Positions 7,089 to 16,173 of a stretch of DNA of 64,000 nt are shown in pieces. Where the stretch lies: NCBI RefSeq assembly GCF_014385065.1, contig NZ_JACRTA010000003.1, forward strand, positions 124,001-188,000, given 5' to 3'. The position numbers and the translations under genes were made by a program. This DNA is from Lentihominibacter hominis. GTDB lineage: Bacteria > Bacillota > Clostridia > Peptostreptococcales > Anaerovoracaceae. Each line of letters opens with the position of its first letter. Positions within the stretch are counted from its first letter, which is position 1. Below the pieces are notes generated by a model. That model had not been told where the DNA came from. It did no database searches and worked only from the letters and a program-made list of their open reading frames with translations.

Positions 7089-9962
7089 GTGAAAAAACGA
7101 AAGATACTGGCATTGGCTCTTTCGCTGTGCTTAATGGTAAATGGTGCTTTTATTTTAGAAAGCAGCGCTGCGGAAGCCGGCAGTGAAAAGTCATCTGAAT
7201 CTCTCAGTGATGAGAATCAATACAGAGAAATAACTATAATGGATGAGAACGGCAACATCACGGAATCTGAAGATTTTGACGGTAAATTTCCGGAATCTGA
7301 AGTGGTTGACCCGACAAGACAGACAAGAAGCAGGTCTGCAAGGTCTTCTTCATATGTGGTGAATTTTAATACTAAAAGTAACGATACAACATCATATACG
7401 GAAGCAGCAACGGGAAAAGCAGGGTATACTAATGGAGATTATGGTGCTGATGCGGCTTATCTTGGGACAAGCGGCGGCAAGGTAAAGTTCATGATGTCAG
7501 GCGTAGTAGGTCTTGTCAATTCCAGTGAAGTTCAGATCATTTCTGTTGATAGTGCAAAAGTTATCAGCGGGTATGAAGTTTCAAACGGAAGACTCCTTCA
7601 CGGTATAGTATGTGATATGACTACGCCGGGCTATAACACCAAACTTGACAATGGCAAAGCTCCTTCATATTTAAAGGCAGGAGTTAAATACTACAGTTAC
7701 GATGGACATTATTTTTATACCGATTATGCTACCATGCTGTCAGATTATCAGAATAACACGAGAAGCAATTCTGTGAATCCAAAAAGTCCGTATTATAATT
7801 ATTATCAATATCTGCCTATGAGAACCGTTACTTCATACAGCAGCAGTACTCTAAGTTCTATGATAAACAGCAGATCTTCAAGCAGTTCTAAGATGTATAA
7901 TACCGGAAACAGCTTTGTGAACAATCAGAATACATATGGAGTCAATGCGCTCTTAATGACAGGTATAGCTGCTAATGAAAGTGCATGGGGAAGCAGTTCT
8001 ATAGCTAAGAACAAGAATAATCTTTTTGGTCTAAATGCTGTTGACAGTTCACCGGGGACAAGTTCATATACATATGCCAGTGTAGATGTCTGCATAAAAG
8101 ATTTTGCCAATGGCTGGATGTCAAGGGGATATCTGAATCCTAAAGATTGGAGATATTTCGGTGGTTTTCTCGGGAATAAAGCCAGCGGTCTGAATGTGAA
8201 ATATGCATCAGATCCGTTTTGGGGAGAAAAAGCAGCTAATATTGCTTACAGCCTTGATAAATCCGGTGGAAGCAAGGATTATGACAAATATACTATTGGA
8301 ATAAAAGATACGATAGCTACATCAGATAAAAACAATTATAATGATGTGAATGTGAGAAAAGAAGCGTCTACAGCTTCCGGCTCCAGTGTGCTTTATTCAA
8401 CGGGTTCTTCGGCAAGTTATTCAGTAGTTTGCTTAAACAGTGAAACTAAAAATTCCTTCTATAAGATACAGAGCGATGCGGTTTTGAACAGTAGCAGAAC
8501 AGGAGTAAACAGCAGTTCGGGAAATTATAGTTTTGACAGCATGTATGCCTATATACATTCGGATTATGTAATTCCTGTGAACAGTGGCACTGATACATCT
8601 CAGGAACCTGATTCCGAGCCGGTAACATTAAGTTCCATTAAAATAACAACGCCTCCTGAAAAAACAGTATATACAGAGGGCGATAAATTCAATGCTTCAG
8701 GCATGAAAGTAACAGCAATATTCAGCGACGGCTCGACTGAAGATGTGACAAGTAAGGTTACGTATACAGATCAGGCACTTAAGATAACTGATACTGATAT
8801 CACTATCAGTTATAAAACCGGAAATGTAACTAAAACCGCAGTGCAGACAATCACTGTAAAAGAGAAAGCAGAGATAACATCTGTAAAGGTAAATCCTGCA
8901 GAAATCACTTTGGAACAGGGTGAGCAAAAAACTTTTGGCGTATCTGTTGCCGGAAAAGGTGATTTTTCCACAGAGGTCGAATGGAGCGTTTCAGGAAATA
9001 AAAGCGAGAATACTGTTATAGATGATAATGGCAAACTTACTATATCCTCAGATGAAAGTGCTGAGTCAGTTACGATTAAGGCTGTTTCCAAGGAAGATTC
9101 AAGTAAGTCTGCTTCTGTGATTGTAACTATTAAGAAGAAAACGGGAGAAGAACAGAAGCCTTCAGATAAACCACAGACCCCTGATGAGCCGAATATTCCT
9201 GAGGTACCGGATGCAACTGAAACTGAAAAAGATGAACTTAAAGATAATGATTCAGGTATAACTCTTTCAGGCAATTTCAGTGAGGGAGCTAAATTAAATG
9301 TCACCGAGATAACTGCTGAATCAATGGGAGATTCGGGAAGCATCATTTCGTATGAAGATATAATAAAAACTGTTGCAGATAAGGTAGTATTAGGAGTATA
9401 TGAAATATCTCTTGAAGGAACTTTTGAAGATTCTATAACTCTTACATTTAAAGTAGAAGACAAATATGAGGGCTGGAATGCTACAGTTCTCCATTATACA
9501 GAAAAAGCTTCGTCTGAAGGAGATCAGGAAAATGAAGTTTCAGAGGATGTATATAAAGAGACATATGAATCTACTGTCAAAGACGGAGTTGTTGCAATAC
9601 AAGTTGACAGCCTGTCACCGTTTGTTTTGGCAGTCGAAGATCCTGACAAAGAAAATTCCGGCGGAGATAACACAGAAGGAACAGTTACCGATGAATCTGA
9701 TTCAGAAAGCGATCAGACAATTGGTGATGCTAACGAAAACAGCCAAGATGATGTAAACAGCGGAGAAACCACAAAAGAAGATAAAGAGGGAAACGGAATT
9801 GAGGATACTGATGAGACTAAAGCGCAGAATGCGACTCAGGATAAGGACAAGTCTGCTGAAACAGGGGACAGCTTCCCAATAACAATACTTGTGATAGTGG
9901 CAGTAATAGCAGTATTGTGTATAATAGGAATATTGCTGAGCAGAAAGTTTATGAAGAAATAG
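7089..9962 (+). CDS. Surface glucosaminidase with Ig-like domains and C-terminal anchor
   Basis: A 957-residue secreted protein starting at GTG 7089, with AGGAGG ten bases upstream. A signal peptide (MKKRKILALALSLCLMVNGAF) is followed by a glucosaminidase domain at about 270-400 (NALLMTGIAANESAWGSSS, KNKNNLFGLNA), which hydrolyses peptidoglycan glycan chains. An SH3-like region (DVNVRKEASTASGSS) follows, then a Big_3-type domain (KTVYTEGDKFNASGMKV) and a Big_2-type domain (VKVNPAEITLEQGEQKTF), a Pro/Glu-rich linker and an acidic, repeat-poor C-terminal region. The end is a sorting-signal-like tail: AETGD, a hydrophobic helix and RKFMKK. This lacks the LP of a canonical LPXTG motif, so either a variant sortase or simple membrane anchoring is possible. 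Confidence 0.88.
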   Translation: MKKRKILALALSLCLMVNGAFILESSAAEAGSEKSSESLSDENQYREITIMDENGNITESEDFDGKFPESEVVDPTRQTRSRSARSSSYVVNFNTKSNDTTSYTEAATGKAGYTNGDYGADAAYLGTSGGKVKFMMSGVVGLVNSSEVQIISVDSAKVISGYEVSNGRLLHGIVCDMTTPGYNTKLDNGKAPSYLKAGVKYYSYDGHYFYTDYATMLSDYQNNTRSNSVNPKSPYYNYYQYLPMRTVTSYSSSTLSSMINSRSSSSSKMYNTGNSFVNNQNTYGVNALLMTGIAANESAWGSSSIAKNKNNLFGLNAVDSSPGTSSYTYASVDVCIKDFANGWMSRGYLNPKDWRYFGGFLGNKASGLNVKYASDPFWGEKAANIAYSLDKSGGSKDYDKYTIGIKDTIATSDKNNYNDVNVRKEASTASGSSVLYSTGSSASYSVVCLNSETKNSFYKIQSDAVLNSSRTGVNSSSGNYSFDSMYAYIHSDYVIPVNSGTDTSQEPDSEPVTLSSIKITTPPEKTVYTEGDKFNASGMKVTAIFSDGSTEDVTSKVTYTDQALKITDTDITISYKTGNVTKTAVQTITVKEKAEITSVKVNPAEITLEQGEQKTFGVSVAGKGDFSTEVEWSVSGNKSENTVIDDNGKLTISSDESAESVTIKAVSKEDSSKSASVIVTIKKKTGEEQKPSDKPQTPDEPNIPEVPDATETEKDELKDNDSGITLSGNFSEGAKLNVTEITAESMGDSGSIISYEDIIKTVADKVVLGVYEISLEGTFEDSITLTFKVEDKYEGWNATVLHYTEKASSEGDQENEVSEDVYKETYESTVKDGVVAIQVDSLSPFVLAVEDPDKENSGGDNTEGTVTDESDSESDQTIGDANENSQDDVNSGETTKEDKEGNGIEDTDETKAQNATQDKDKSAETGDSFPITILVIVAVIAVLCIIGILLSRKFMKK

Positions 9963-10011
9963 AATGTATTGTTTTAAATGTATAATACGTTAATGAAATA
10001 AGATAAAAAGT

Positions 10012-10042
10012 AGGAGATCCTGTGATTCGGATCTCCTGTTTT
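10012..10042. terminator. Terminator between convergent genes
   Basis: AGGAGATCC (10012-10020) and GGATCTCCT (10029-10037) form a perfect 9-bp stem with a T tract on the + strand. It serves the hydrolase gene and lies at the 3' end of the minus-strand aminopeptidase. Confidence 0.85.
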
Positions 10043-11151
10043 TATTTAAGATTTTCGGGATTGAGGCATTCCAGCTCAGGAAGAGTAAATATGCCGTCTT
10101 TTCTTATGAGTTTGTTATCGAAATATATTTCGCCTCCTCCGTATTCAGGTCTTTGTATAGTGACAAGATCCCAGTGGACAGCTGATTTATTACCGTTAAA
10201 AGCATCTTCATAGGCTGCTCCCGGTGTAAGATGAAAACTGCCTGCAATTTTCTCATCAAAAAGCGTATCCTTCATTGGGTGAAGGATATAGGGGTTGACT
10301 CCTAAAGCAAATTCACCGAAGAATCTTGCGCCTTCATCAGTATCCAGCAACTTATTTATCCTATCATTATTGTTGGAAGAAGCCTTGATGATTTTTCCGT
10401 TTTTTATTTCAAATATAATGTTTTCGAAGGTGAAACCTTGTTCTTCTGACGGGGTATTGTAGGAAATGATTCCGTTTATTGAGTCTTTTACAGGAGCTGT
10501 GTAAACCTCTCCATCAGGAATATTGCATTCGCCTCCACATTTTATGGCGGGAATATCTTTTATGGAAAATGAAAGATCTGTACCGGGTCCCTTGATAGTG
10601 ACTTTATCTGTTTTATTCATCAGATCCACGAGAGAGTCCATGGACTTGCTCATTTTTTTGTAGTCGAGAGTGCAGACATCAAAATAAAAATCCTCGAAAG
10701 CTTCAAGACTGCTGTTTGACAGCTGCGCCATAGAAGCATTAGGATATCTGAGTATGACCCACTTGGTTTTGTTTACTCTCTGATCCAGAACGGGTCTTGT
10801 AATTTTACTGTAAAGATTAAGCTTTTCAGCCGGGACATCAGAGAGTTCTGAAGTATTATCTCCGGCCCGTACTGCTATATATGCCTGCATACCTTTCATC
10901 TGAGCCATCTGATATTCATTCATAAACTCAATCTGATTTTCACTGCAGCCAAGAAGTATTTCTCTGGTGATCTGAGTATCTTTGATCTCAGTATAAGGCA
11001 GTCCGCCTTTTGCATATACATTTTTTATCAGTTGTCTGACAAGTGGTTTACAGCATTCTCCTTCGTAAGAGATGAGGACTTTTTCCCCTTTTTGTACGTT
11101 GCATGAGTAACCGACCAACAGGTCAGCAAGCTTTTTGATTCGCGGATCCAT
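10042..11151 (-). CDS. Aminopeptidase, M29 family (AmpS/PepS-like)
   Basis: The 369-residue cytoplasmic metallo-aminopeptidase removes N-terminal residues from peptides. Family features seen are the opening DPRIKKLADLLVGYSCNVQKG, the metal-site region CGGECNIPDGEVYTAP (Glu ligands), EGARFFGEFALGVNPYI, and the closing HWDLV block with its His ligand. The length is close to the usual 370-410 for M29 enzymes. The gene stands alone on the minus strand, divergent from the lipid kinase, with a GGAGG site just before the ATG. Confidence 0.9.
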   Translation of the reverse strand: MDPRIKKLADLLVGYSCNVQKGEKVLISYEGECCKPLVRQLIKNVYAKGGLPYTEIKDTQITREILLGCSENQIEFMNEYQMAQMKGMQAYIAVRAGDNTSELSDVPAEKLNLYSKITRPVLDQRVNKTKWVILRYPNASMAQLSNSSLEAFEDFYFDVCTLDYKKMSKSMDSLVDLMNKTDKVTIKGPGTDLSFSIKDIPAIKCGGECNIPDGEVYTAPVKDSINGIISYNTPSEEQGFTFENIIFEIKNGKIIKASSNNNDRINKLLDTDEGARFFGEFALGVNPYILHPMKDTLFDEKIAGSFHLTPGAAYEDAFNGNKSAVHWDLVTIQRPEYGGGEIYFDNKLIRKDGIFTLPELECLNPENLK

Positions 11152-11252
11152 GAATTCCTCCCTGTCTTGTATATATCAATATTTTAATTTACTATAGCCT
11201 ATTGTACCCTAAGTATGGTATTTTTAAAAGGAAAGAATGATGGGAGGAAAAG

Positions 11253-12212
11253 GTGAGATATTTTTTTATAGTCAATCCTAATTCAGGTAAAAAGAAAAAG
11301 CAGCGACATATGATTGAATCACTTGAGATCGCAGCTGTACGTCTCGGAATAAAATATGAAATACACTATACACGAGGAACAAAAGACGGAGAGATATATG
11401 TCAGGAATTTATGCAGAAAATACTCAGGTACTGATGAAAAATTGAGAATATATGCCTGTGGGGGAGATGGAACCATAAATGAAGTTGTTAATGGAGCTTT
11501 TGGATATGGTAATGTGGAGATTGGGGCGATTCCTCTTGGGACAGGCAATGATTATATAAGAAATTATGGAAGTGCAGCCGATTTTCTCAATATGGAAAAA
11601 CAGCTTACATCAGATTCCGTTTTCAGTGATCTTATCAGGTATGAAGCAGAGTATGGGAACGTTATGACAGAAGGGTACTGTGTGAATATGTTTAATGTAG
11701 GATTTGACTGTAACGTTGTGGATATGACTTCAAAAGTAAAACGCATTCCTCTTATAAGCGGCTCACTGGCTTATCTGATATCTGTAGCTGTGATACTCAT
11801 AAGAAAAAGAGGAGCCGATCTGAGTATCTATTATTCTGATGGATCGTATGTGAGAGGAAAGATTCTTCTTCTTGCAATCGCTAACGGCTGTTATTGTGGG
11901 GGTGGAGTAAAAGGTGTTCCATACAGTAAAACAAATGATGGTCTTATGGATGTAAGCGTTGTAAAAAGCATAACAAGGCGAATGTTTGTCGCCCTTTTTC
12001 CAAGTTACGCTAAAGGTACTCATATGGAGAAAGCAGCTGTACGAAAGAAAGACGTGATAAAGTATACGAAAGAAGAACAGCTCATTATTGCTGCCAACAG
12101 AGAAAGTCTGCGTCTTTGCATTGACGGAGAAATAACAACACAGAAAAAAGCAAAATTTTCAATAGTTCATAACGCTTTTAAATTTATTGTTCCGGAAAGA
12201 AGTAAAACTTAA
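11253..12212 (+). CDS. Diacylglycerol/lipid kinase family protein (YegS/DagK-like)
   Basis: A 319-residue kinase of the DAGK catalytic family that phosphorylates a membrane lipid (diacylglycerol or a related substrate) at the inner face of the membrane. It opens with YFFIVNPNSGKKKK, has the nucleotide loop ACGGDGTINEVVNG and the PLGTGNDYIRNY motif, then a beta-rich C-terminal domain ending CIDGE followed by a typical strand. GTG 11253 follows GGGAGGAAAA. It is monocistronic and followed by a noncoding gap before tRNA-Ser. The exact substrate cannot be told from sequence. Confidence 0.88.
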   Translation: MRYFFIVNPNSGKKKKQRHMIESLEIAAVRLGIKYEIHYTRGTKDGEIYVRNLCRKYSGTDEKLRIYACGGDGTINEVVNGAFGYGNVEIGAIPLGTGNDYIRNYGSAADFLNMEKQLTSDSVFSDLIRYEAEYGNVMTEGYCVNMFNVGFDCNVVDMTSKVKRIPLISGSLAYLISVAVILIRKRGADLSIYYSDGSYVRGKILLLAIANGCYCGGGVKGVPYSKTNDGLMDVSVVKSITRRMFVALFPSYAKGTHMEKAAVRKKDVIKYTKEEQLIIAANRESLRLCIDGEITTQKKAKFSIVHNAFKFIVPERSKT

Positions 12213-12342
12213 TAGTATAAAATGTATTTTTTTCGTTAAAGCTGTATCAGCTCATTAAAAGAAAGTACGTATAGGACATCAGTAGTAAATCTTGCAGAGC
12301 ATTTGCTACTGAGAGATAATCTTCTGATTTGTAAAACACTAC

Positions 12343-12371
12343 TTGCATGAAATTCCGTTTTAATGTATACT
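12343..12371 (+). promoter_or_regulatory. Promoter of tRNA-Ser
   Basis: TTGCAT (12343-12348), 17-bp spacer, TATACT (12366-12371), about 53 bases before the mature tRNA. An imperfect hairpin (AGTAG..AAAT with ATTT.CTACT) lies upstream near 12280-12312. Confidence 0.6.
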
Positions 12372-12423
12372 AAACCACATCGGTAAATAGGTAGAAAGTA
12401 GTTTTATTTATTATGGTTTACAT

Positions 12424-12511
12424 GGAGAGTTGTCAGAGTGGTCGATCGTGCAGCACTCGAAATGCTGTGTCCTTAACCGGACCCAGGGTTCGAATCCCTG
12501 ACTCTCCGCCA
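12424..12511 (+). tRNA. tRNA-Ser(CGA)
   Basis: A class II tRNA of about 88 nt including an encoded CCA. The acceptor arms GGAGAGT and ACTCTCC pair fully. The D arm has the usual AG..GG arrangement, the anticodon loop CTCGAAA carries CGA at 12458-12460 and so reads UCG, a long variable arm follows (TGTCCTTAACCGGACC), and the T arm GGGTTCGAATCCC is standard. Confidence 0.96.
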
Positions 12512-12513
12512 AT

Positions 12514-12545
12514 AAACAATGCGTCCAATAGGGCGCATTGTTTGT
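12514..12545 (+). terminator. Terminator of tRNA-Ser
   Basis: AAACAATGCG and CGCATTGTTT form a perfect 10-bp stem three bases after the tRNA, followed by GTTTT. Confidence 0.88.
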
Positions 12546-13372
12546 TTTGCGGTGAATTTATGGGATTCAAGGCCGAACCATGTTTGAGGGGTGTGTTTGA
12601 AGAATAACAGTTTTATCTTGAAATTTTATGACTTATGTGCTTAATAATCTCTATAAAATTTAAGTAGAAGTTATACTCTGATATCTTATCGTATGGTTTA
12701 TAAAAAAGAGTTTTAACAATTGTCTTATGTATCTGAAAGTCAGCGCAGTAAGGATACAGAAGAAAATGGAAGATAATGGCGTCATTTTCTTGCATTAAAA
12801 GCATTGTAAACCAATACTATGTGCTTTATCAAAGAGTTAGGTTTTAAGAAATGGAAGTATGAAGCGATAACGAAACGGGAAAAGTGTTTCCATTCAATTG
12901 ATACGGACTTTTTTATTTGTTATCAATAGAATATAAAATTCAATTAATTCAATTTTGTATAAATCTTTAAAAATCGTAGATCTGTTATAATGCTTGTAGT
13001 ATAATTTGTTATGTATTATTGTATATATTTAAAAGCAAAATGCGAAAATTTGAAAGATTATGGCGTTCTTAGGTTAGTAAAGTAGATACTTGGATAAAAG
13101 CCTGTACTGCAGTTGATAAGCAATTTGATTAGAAGGTCTGCTGTTTGGATTTTATTGAATTGTATAAATATCTTGAAAAAATATTTAGTTGGTTTTACTT
13201 AAAAAAGAGTGAATCAGCAAAAAGAAAACTGTGATTTTAGATATATGGTTTTTAAGATTCTATGTTTAACAAAGTCATCATTTATTAGGATTTTTTATAA
13301 ATAATGTAATTGCTATGGTTTATAGTACTATGAAATGTATTAGATATTATATTTAGCTTAAAATGAATTGGC
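12546..13372. other. Long gene-poor, AT-rich interval after tRNA-Ser
   Basis: About 830 bases with no convincing gene on either strand. Short ORFs here lack ribosome sites and look like AT-rich chance frames. One + strand stretch at about 13077-13230 can be read as a mostly open frame with one stop, and could be a decayed gene, but I match it to nothing. A TATAAT at about 12985-12990 may be a promoter. The position between a tRNA gene and a defence-like operon suits an integration scar. Confidence 0.5.
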
Positions 13373-13382
13373 GGAGGTAAAA

Positions 13383-13697
13383 ATGCAAAAGCTCATAGAG
13401 GAAATACGCATATTTAACAAGGAGAGAGACTGGGATCAGTTTCATACTGAAGAAAACCTTGCAAAATCGATTAGTATTGAGGCTGGAGAGCTTCTCGAAT
13501 GTTTCCAATGGGACAGCAGTTACGATTGTGAAGAAGTGTGTGAAGAATTGGCAGATGTTCTCTCGTACTGTATTATGCTTGCAGATAGAATGAATGTGGA
13601 TATTGAAGAAATTGTACTAAGTAAACTTGAAGAGACAAAACTAAAGTATCCTGTAGATAAGGCTAAAGGCATCAGTACAAAATATACAAAATTGTAA
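13383..13697 (+). CDS. MazG-like nucleotide pyrophosphohydrolase
   Basis: A 104-residue all-alpha NTP pyrophosphohydrolase of the MazG/dCTPase superfamily, which cuts NTPs or dNTPs to NMP plus pyrophosphate. Start ATG 13383 after GGAGGT (13373-13378). Metal-binding motifs are visible: SISIEAGELLECFQW (the E-x-x-E type helix) and CEEVCEELADVLSYCIMLADR (E-x-x-D helix), so the active site looks complete. It is followed after 14 bases by the GIY-YIG/DUF2075 gene and should be co-transcribed with it. The pairing suggests an accessory nucleotide-consuming role in a defence operon rather than simple housekeeping, which is inference. Confidence 0.85.
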   Translation: MQKLIEEIRIFNKERDWDQFHTEENLAKSISIEAGELLECFQWDSSYDCEEVCEELADVLSYCIMLADRMNVDIEEIVLSKLEETKLKYPVDKAKGISTKYTKL

Positions 13698-13711
13698 TAG
13701 GAGATTGTAAT

Positions 13712-15439
13712 ATGGCAGTATTTGATCGTCTGAAATTTGATCCAGAAATTATGGTGCGGCTTAAAGAAATAAAGCGTTTTGACAAATATGTAGGCGAAAA
13801 CTGGCCTGTAGTATATATTTTAAGCAATGAAGAAGAAGCTTATGTTGGAGAAACACATCATGCAGCCATAAGAATGAGACAGCATTGGATGAACCCACAA
13901 AGACGTAGCCTTGAGGAAGTGATGCTGATTAGTGGAGATGATTTTAATAAATCGGTTGTTCTTGATCTAGAGTCTTTTCTTATAAAGCATATTAGTGCTG
14001 ATGGTAAACTCAGGTTGCAAAATGGAAATAGCGGATTACAGGATCATGATTATTACGATAGGTCTGTTTATAAAAATGTATTTGCAAATATATGGGATAG
14101 ACTTAAGTCAATTGGATTGGTTGAGCATACGATAAATGAGATAGAAAATTCAAACCTCTATAAATACTCTCCATATAAAAGTTTGGGAGAAGAGCAATTT
14201 GAAGTAGAACGGCAGATTCTTGCCGTATTTGCAGAGTATATCCATGATGATCAAGGTGTTACAGCACTTGTAAGAGGGGGCGCCGGAACAGGAAAAACGA
14301 TTCTTGCAATATATCTTATGAAATTGTTTGCTGATATAAACAGTCGACTTGAGATGCAGATGACACCTGATGATTATCTTGATGAATATAGTGATATACA
14401 GGTTGCCGCAGAGGCTATTAATGGTATAAATAAAATAGGAATAGTTTTTCCGCAGGCAACGCTTAAAGCTTCAATAACTGATGTCTTTAACAGTGTAAGG
14501 TCGCTTGATAAAAACATGGTATATAGTACAACAGAGGTTGTTGATGAGTATCTAAAAAGCGGGGAAAAATTCGACTTGCTTATAATAGATGAAGCCCATA
14601 GATTAAAGTGTCGCTATAAAGGTCATTTGAGTTCGTATCCGAAATTCGATAGTTGTACACAAGCACTTGGTTTTAAAAAAGAAGAAGGTAATGAGTTGGA
14701 CTGGCTAATGGCGTGCAGCCATAATCAGATTATTTTCCGTGATGAATTGCAGACTGTCAGACCATGTGATGTTGATGCAGAAGATTTTAAAAATATTTTG
14801 GATACTAAATATAATAACGTGATTGTTGAATTGAGTCTTGATACTCAGTGGAGATGCGAAGGCGGTAATGATTATATTGAATATATAAAGAATATATTAT
14901 CAGGCAGAGCATCTATAAAGAAAGTAATTAGTAATTACGATTTTAAACTTTATAAAGATGTTGACAAAATGATTAATGATATCAAAGAGAAAGATGCTGA
15001 ATTAGGACTTTGTCGTAATGCAGCCGGGTATGCATGGAAATGGGTATCTAAAAATAATAAAGCAAAATATGATATTGAGATACAGGGATATCAGTATCGA
15101 TGGAATTCTACATACAAAAACTGGATTGCAAGTGAAAATTCAATAAATGAGATAGGATGCATACATACTTTGCAAGGTTATGACCTTAATTATGTAGGGC
15201 TTATAATAGGTGAAGATATTAAGTATGATGTTGATATGCATGAAATATATGCTGATAAAAACTGTTATTTTGACCAACAAGGCAAATCAGGAGTGGCTAA
15301 CGATCCGGAAGCGTTGAAAGAATATCTTCTTAATATTTACCTTACTCTTATGACGAGGGGAATAAAAGGTACATATATCTATATCTGTGATGATGCTCTC
15401 AGAGAATATTTTGAAAGATTTGTAGATGTAATAGAGTAA
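13712..15439 (+). CDS. GIY-YIG nuclease domain fused to DUF2075 P-loop ATPase/helicase
   Basis: This 575-residue protein has two parts. Residues about 30-120 form a GIY-YIG-type endonuclease domain (VVYILSNEEEAYVGETHH, then AAIRMRQHW). Residues about 165-575 form a DUF2075 ATPase related to superfamily 1 helicases: Walker A in GGAGTGKT, Walker B/DEAH in LLIIDEAHRLK, a motif with TQWRCEGGNDYIEYI, and late motifs IHTLQGYDLNYVGLIIG and YLTLMTRGIKGTYIYI that resemble helicase motifs V and VI. ATG 13712 follows AGGAGATTG. It pairs with the MazG-like gene just upstream. The protein probably binds and cleaves nucleic acid using ATP. DUF2075 proteins are common in defence islands, but no specific system name can be assigned here. 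Confidence 0.82.
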   Translation: MAVFDRLKFDPEIMVRLKEIKRFDKYVGENWPVVYILSNEEEAYVGETHHAAIRMRQHWMNPQRRSLEEVMLISGDDFNKSVVLDLESFLIKHISADGKLRLQNGNSGLQDHDYYDRSVYKNVFANIWDRLKSIGLVEHTINEIENSNLYKYSPYKSLGEEQFEVERQILAVFAEYIHDDQGVTALVRGGAGTGKTILAIYLMKLFADINSRLEMQMTPDDYLDEYSDIQVAAEAINGINKIGIVFPQATLKASITDVFNSVRSLDKNMVYSTTEVVDEYLKSGEKFDLLIIDEAHRLKCRYKGHLSSYPKFDSCTQALGFKKEEGNELDWLMACSHNQIIFRDELQTVRPCDVDAEDFKNILDTKYNNVIVELSLDTQWRCEGGNDYIEYIKNILSGRASIKKVISNYDFKLYKDVDKMINDIKEKDAELGLCRNAAGYAWKWVSKNNKAKYDIEIQGYQYRWNSTYKNWIASENSINEIGCIHTLQGYDLNYVGLIIGEDIKYDVDMHEIYADKNCYFDQQGKSGVANDPEALKEYLLNIYLTLMTRGIKGTYIYICDDALREYFERFVDVIE

Positions 15440-15453
15440 AAAGAGGTATTAAA

Positions 15454-15593
15454 ATGGTTTTGGGAAATAAATTAAGGATTAATAATTCTGCGGAGCTTGC
15501 CTATGCGGAGAAAGAAGCAAAATAAGAGTTGTGAATTCATTTGAAAAGAATTTGTTGGACACCTTTGAAATAGGTACATTTAAAGTATTGTAA
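15454..15593 (+). pseudogene. Fic-family protein, broken N-terminal remnant
   Basis: ATG 15454 starts MVLGNKLRINNSAELAYAEK, the typical beginning of Fic/Doc AMP-transferases (consensus ENKLGIxxSAELAxxEExxSK), and stops at 15523-15525. In another frame, 15531-15593 reads NSFEKNLLDTFEIGTFKVL, which fits the next part of the same family. A stop and a frameshift therefore separate the pieces, and the catalytic HPFxxGNGR part is absent. The fragment sits 14 bases after the GIY-YIG/DUF2075 gene, so a third gene of this locus seems to have been lost. From 15594 to 15643 there is nothing else. Confidence 0.6.
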
Positions 15594-15643
15594 ACTGTGC
15601 GGAGTCAAAGAATATTGAATGAATAAAGGCAGAGGTGGAGAAA

Positions 15644-16153
15644 ATGTTAATAAGGCAGGCAGAAGCCCGGGATTACAGGGAAGTGTATGAGCTTGTTAAA
15701 GAAGCTTTTATAGCAGCGGAACATGCAGACGGTAATGAGCAGGATCTGGTTGAGGCACTTAGAAAAGGTGGGGCGTTTATACCTAAGCTGTCATTGGTGG
15801 CGGAAATTGATGGCAAATTGGCCGGCTATATTCTGTTTACAAAAGCAGTGGTGGGCAGAAAAGAGGTTCTTGTACTTGCGCCTGTAGCAGTAAAGCCGGC
15901 ATATCAGAAGCAGGGTATTGGAGCTGCGCTGATAAATGAAGGTCACGAAATCGCAAAAAAACTTGGCTATGAATATTCGCTGGTATTGGGAAGTGAATTA
16001 TATTATCCGCGTTTTGGATATGTTCCGGCTGCAAGCTTTGGAATAGAGATTCCTGAAGGCTTTCCGCCAGAAAATTTCATGGCGATAAGACTTAGGGATG
16101 ATGCGGAGCTTCCTAATGGAAGCGTCGTTTATGCGGAAGAATTTGGAATATAG
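15644..16153 (+). CDS. GNAT-family N-acetyltransferase
   Basis: The 169-residue acetyl-CoA-dependent acetyltransferase starts at ATG 15644 behind AGAGGTGGAG; the in-frame GTG at 15635 lies inside that site. Motif A for acetyl-CoA binding is seen as VLAPVAVKPAYQKQGIGAAL. The C-terminal portion, YSLVLGSELYYPRFGYVPA, is the YhbS-like signature, where the substrate is unknown. It is followed after 20 bases by bcp and yaaA, so it may be the first gene of a three-gene stress operon. Confidence 0.88.
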   Translation: MLIRQAEARDYREVYELVKEAFIAAEHADGNEQDLVEALRKGGAFIPKLSLVAEIDGKLAGYILFTKAVVGRKEVLVLAPVAVKPAYQKQGIGAALINEGHEIAKKLGYEYSLVLGSELYYPRFGYVPAASFGIEIPEGFPPENFMAIRLRDDAELPNGSVVYAEEFGI

Positions 16154-16173
16154 ATATAAGTGAGGATGGAATC

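Noticed and set aside
8810..9463. 217-codon minus-strand ORF inside the glucosaminidase/Ig-like gene
   Set aside because: It is a mirror frame of Ser/Thr-rich coding sequence; no ribosome site, and the + strand frame has clear domains.
12413..12607. Plus-strand ORF over the tRNA-Ser gene
   Set aside because: It is a chance frame through the tRNA and its terminator, without coding features.
12613..12804. Minus-strand 63-codon ORF in the gap after tRNA-Ser
   Set aside because: AT-rich chance frame, no ribosome site, no recognisable sequence.
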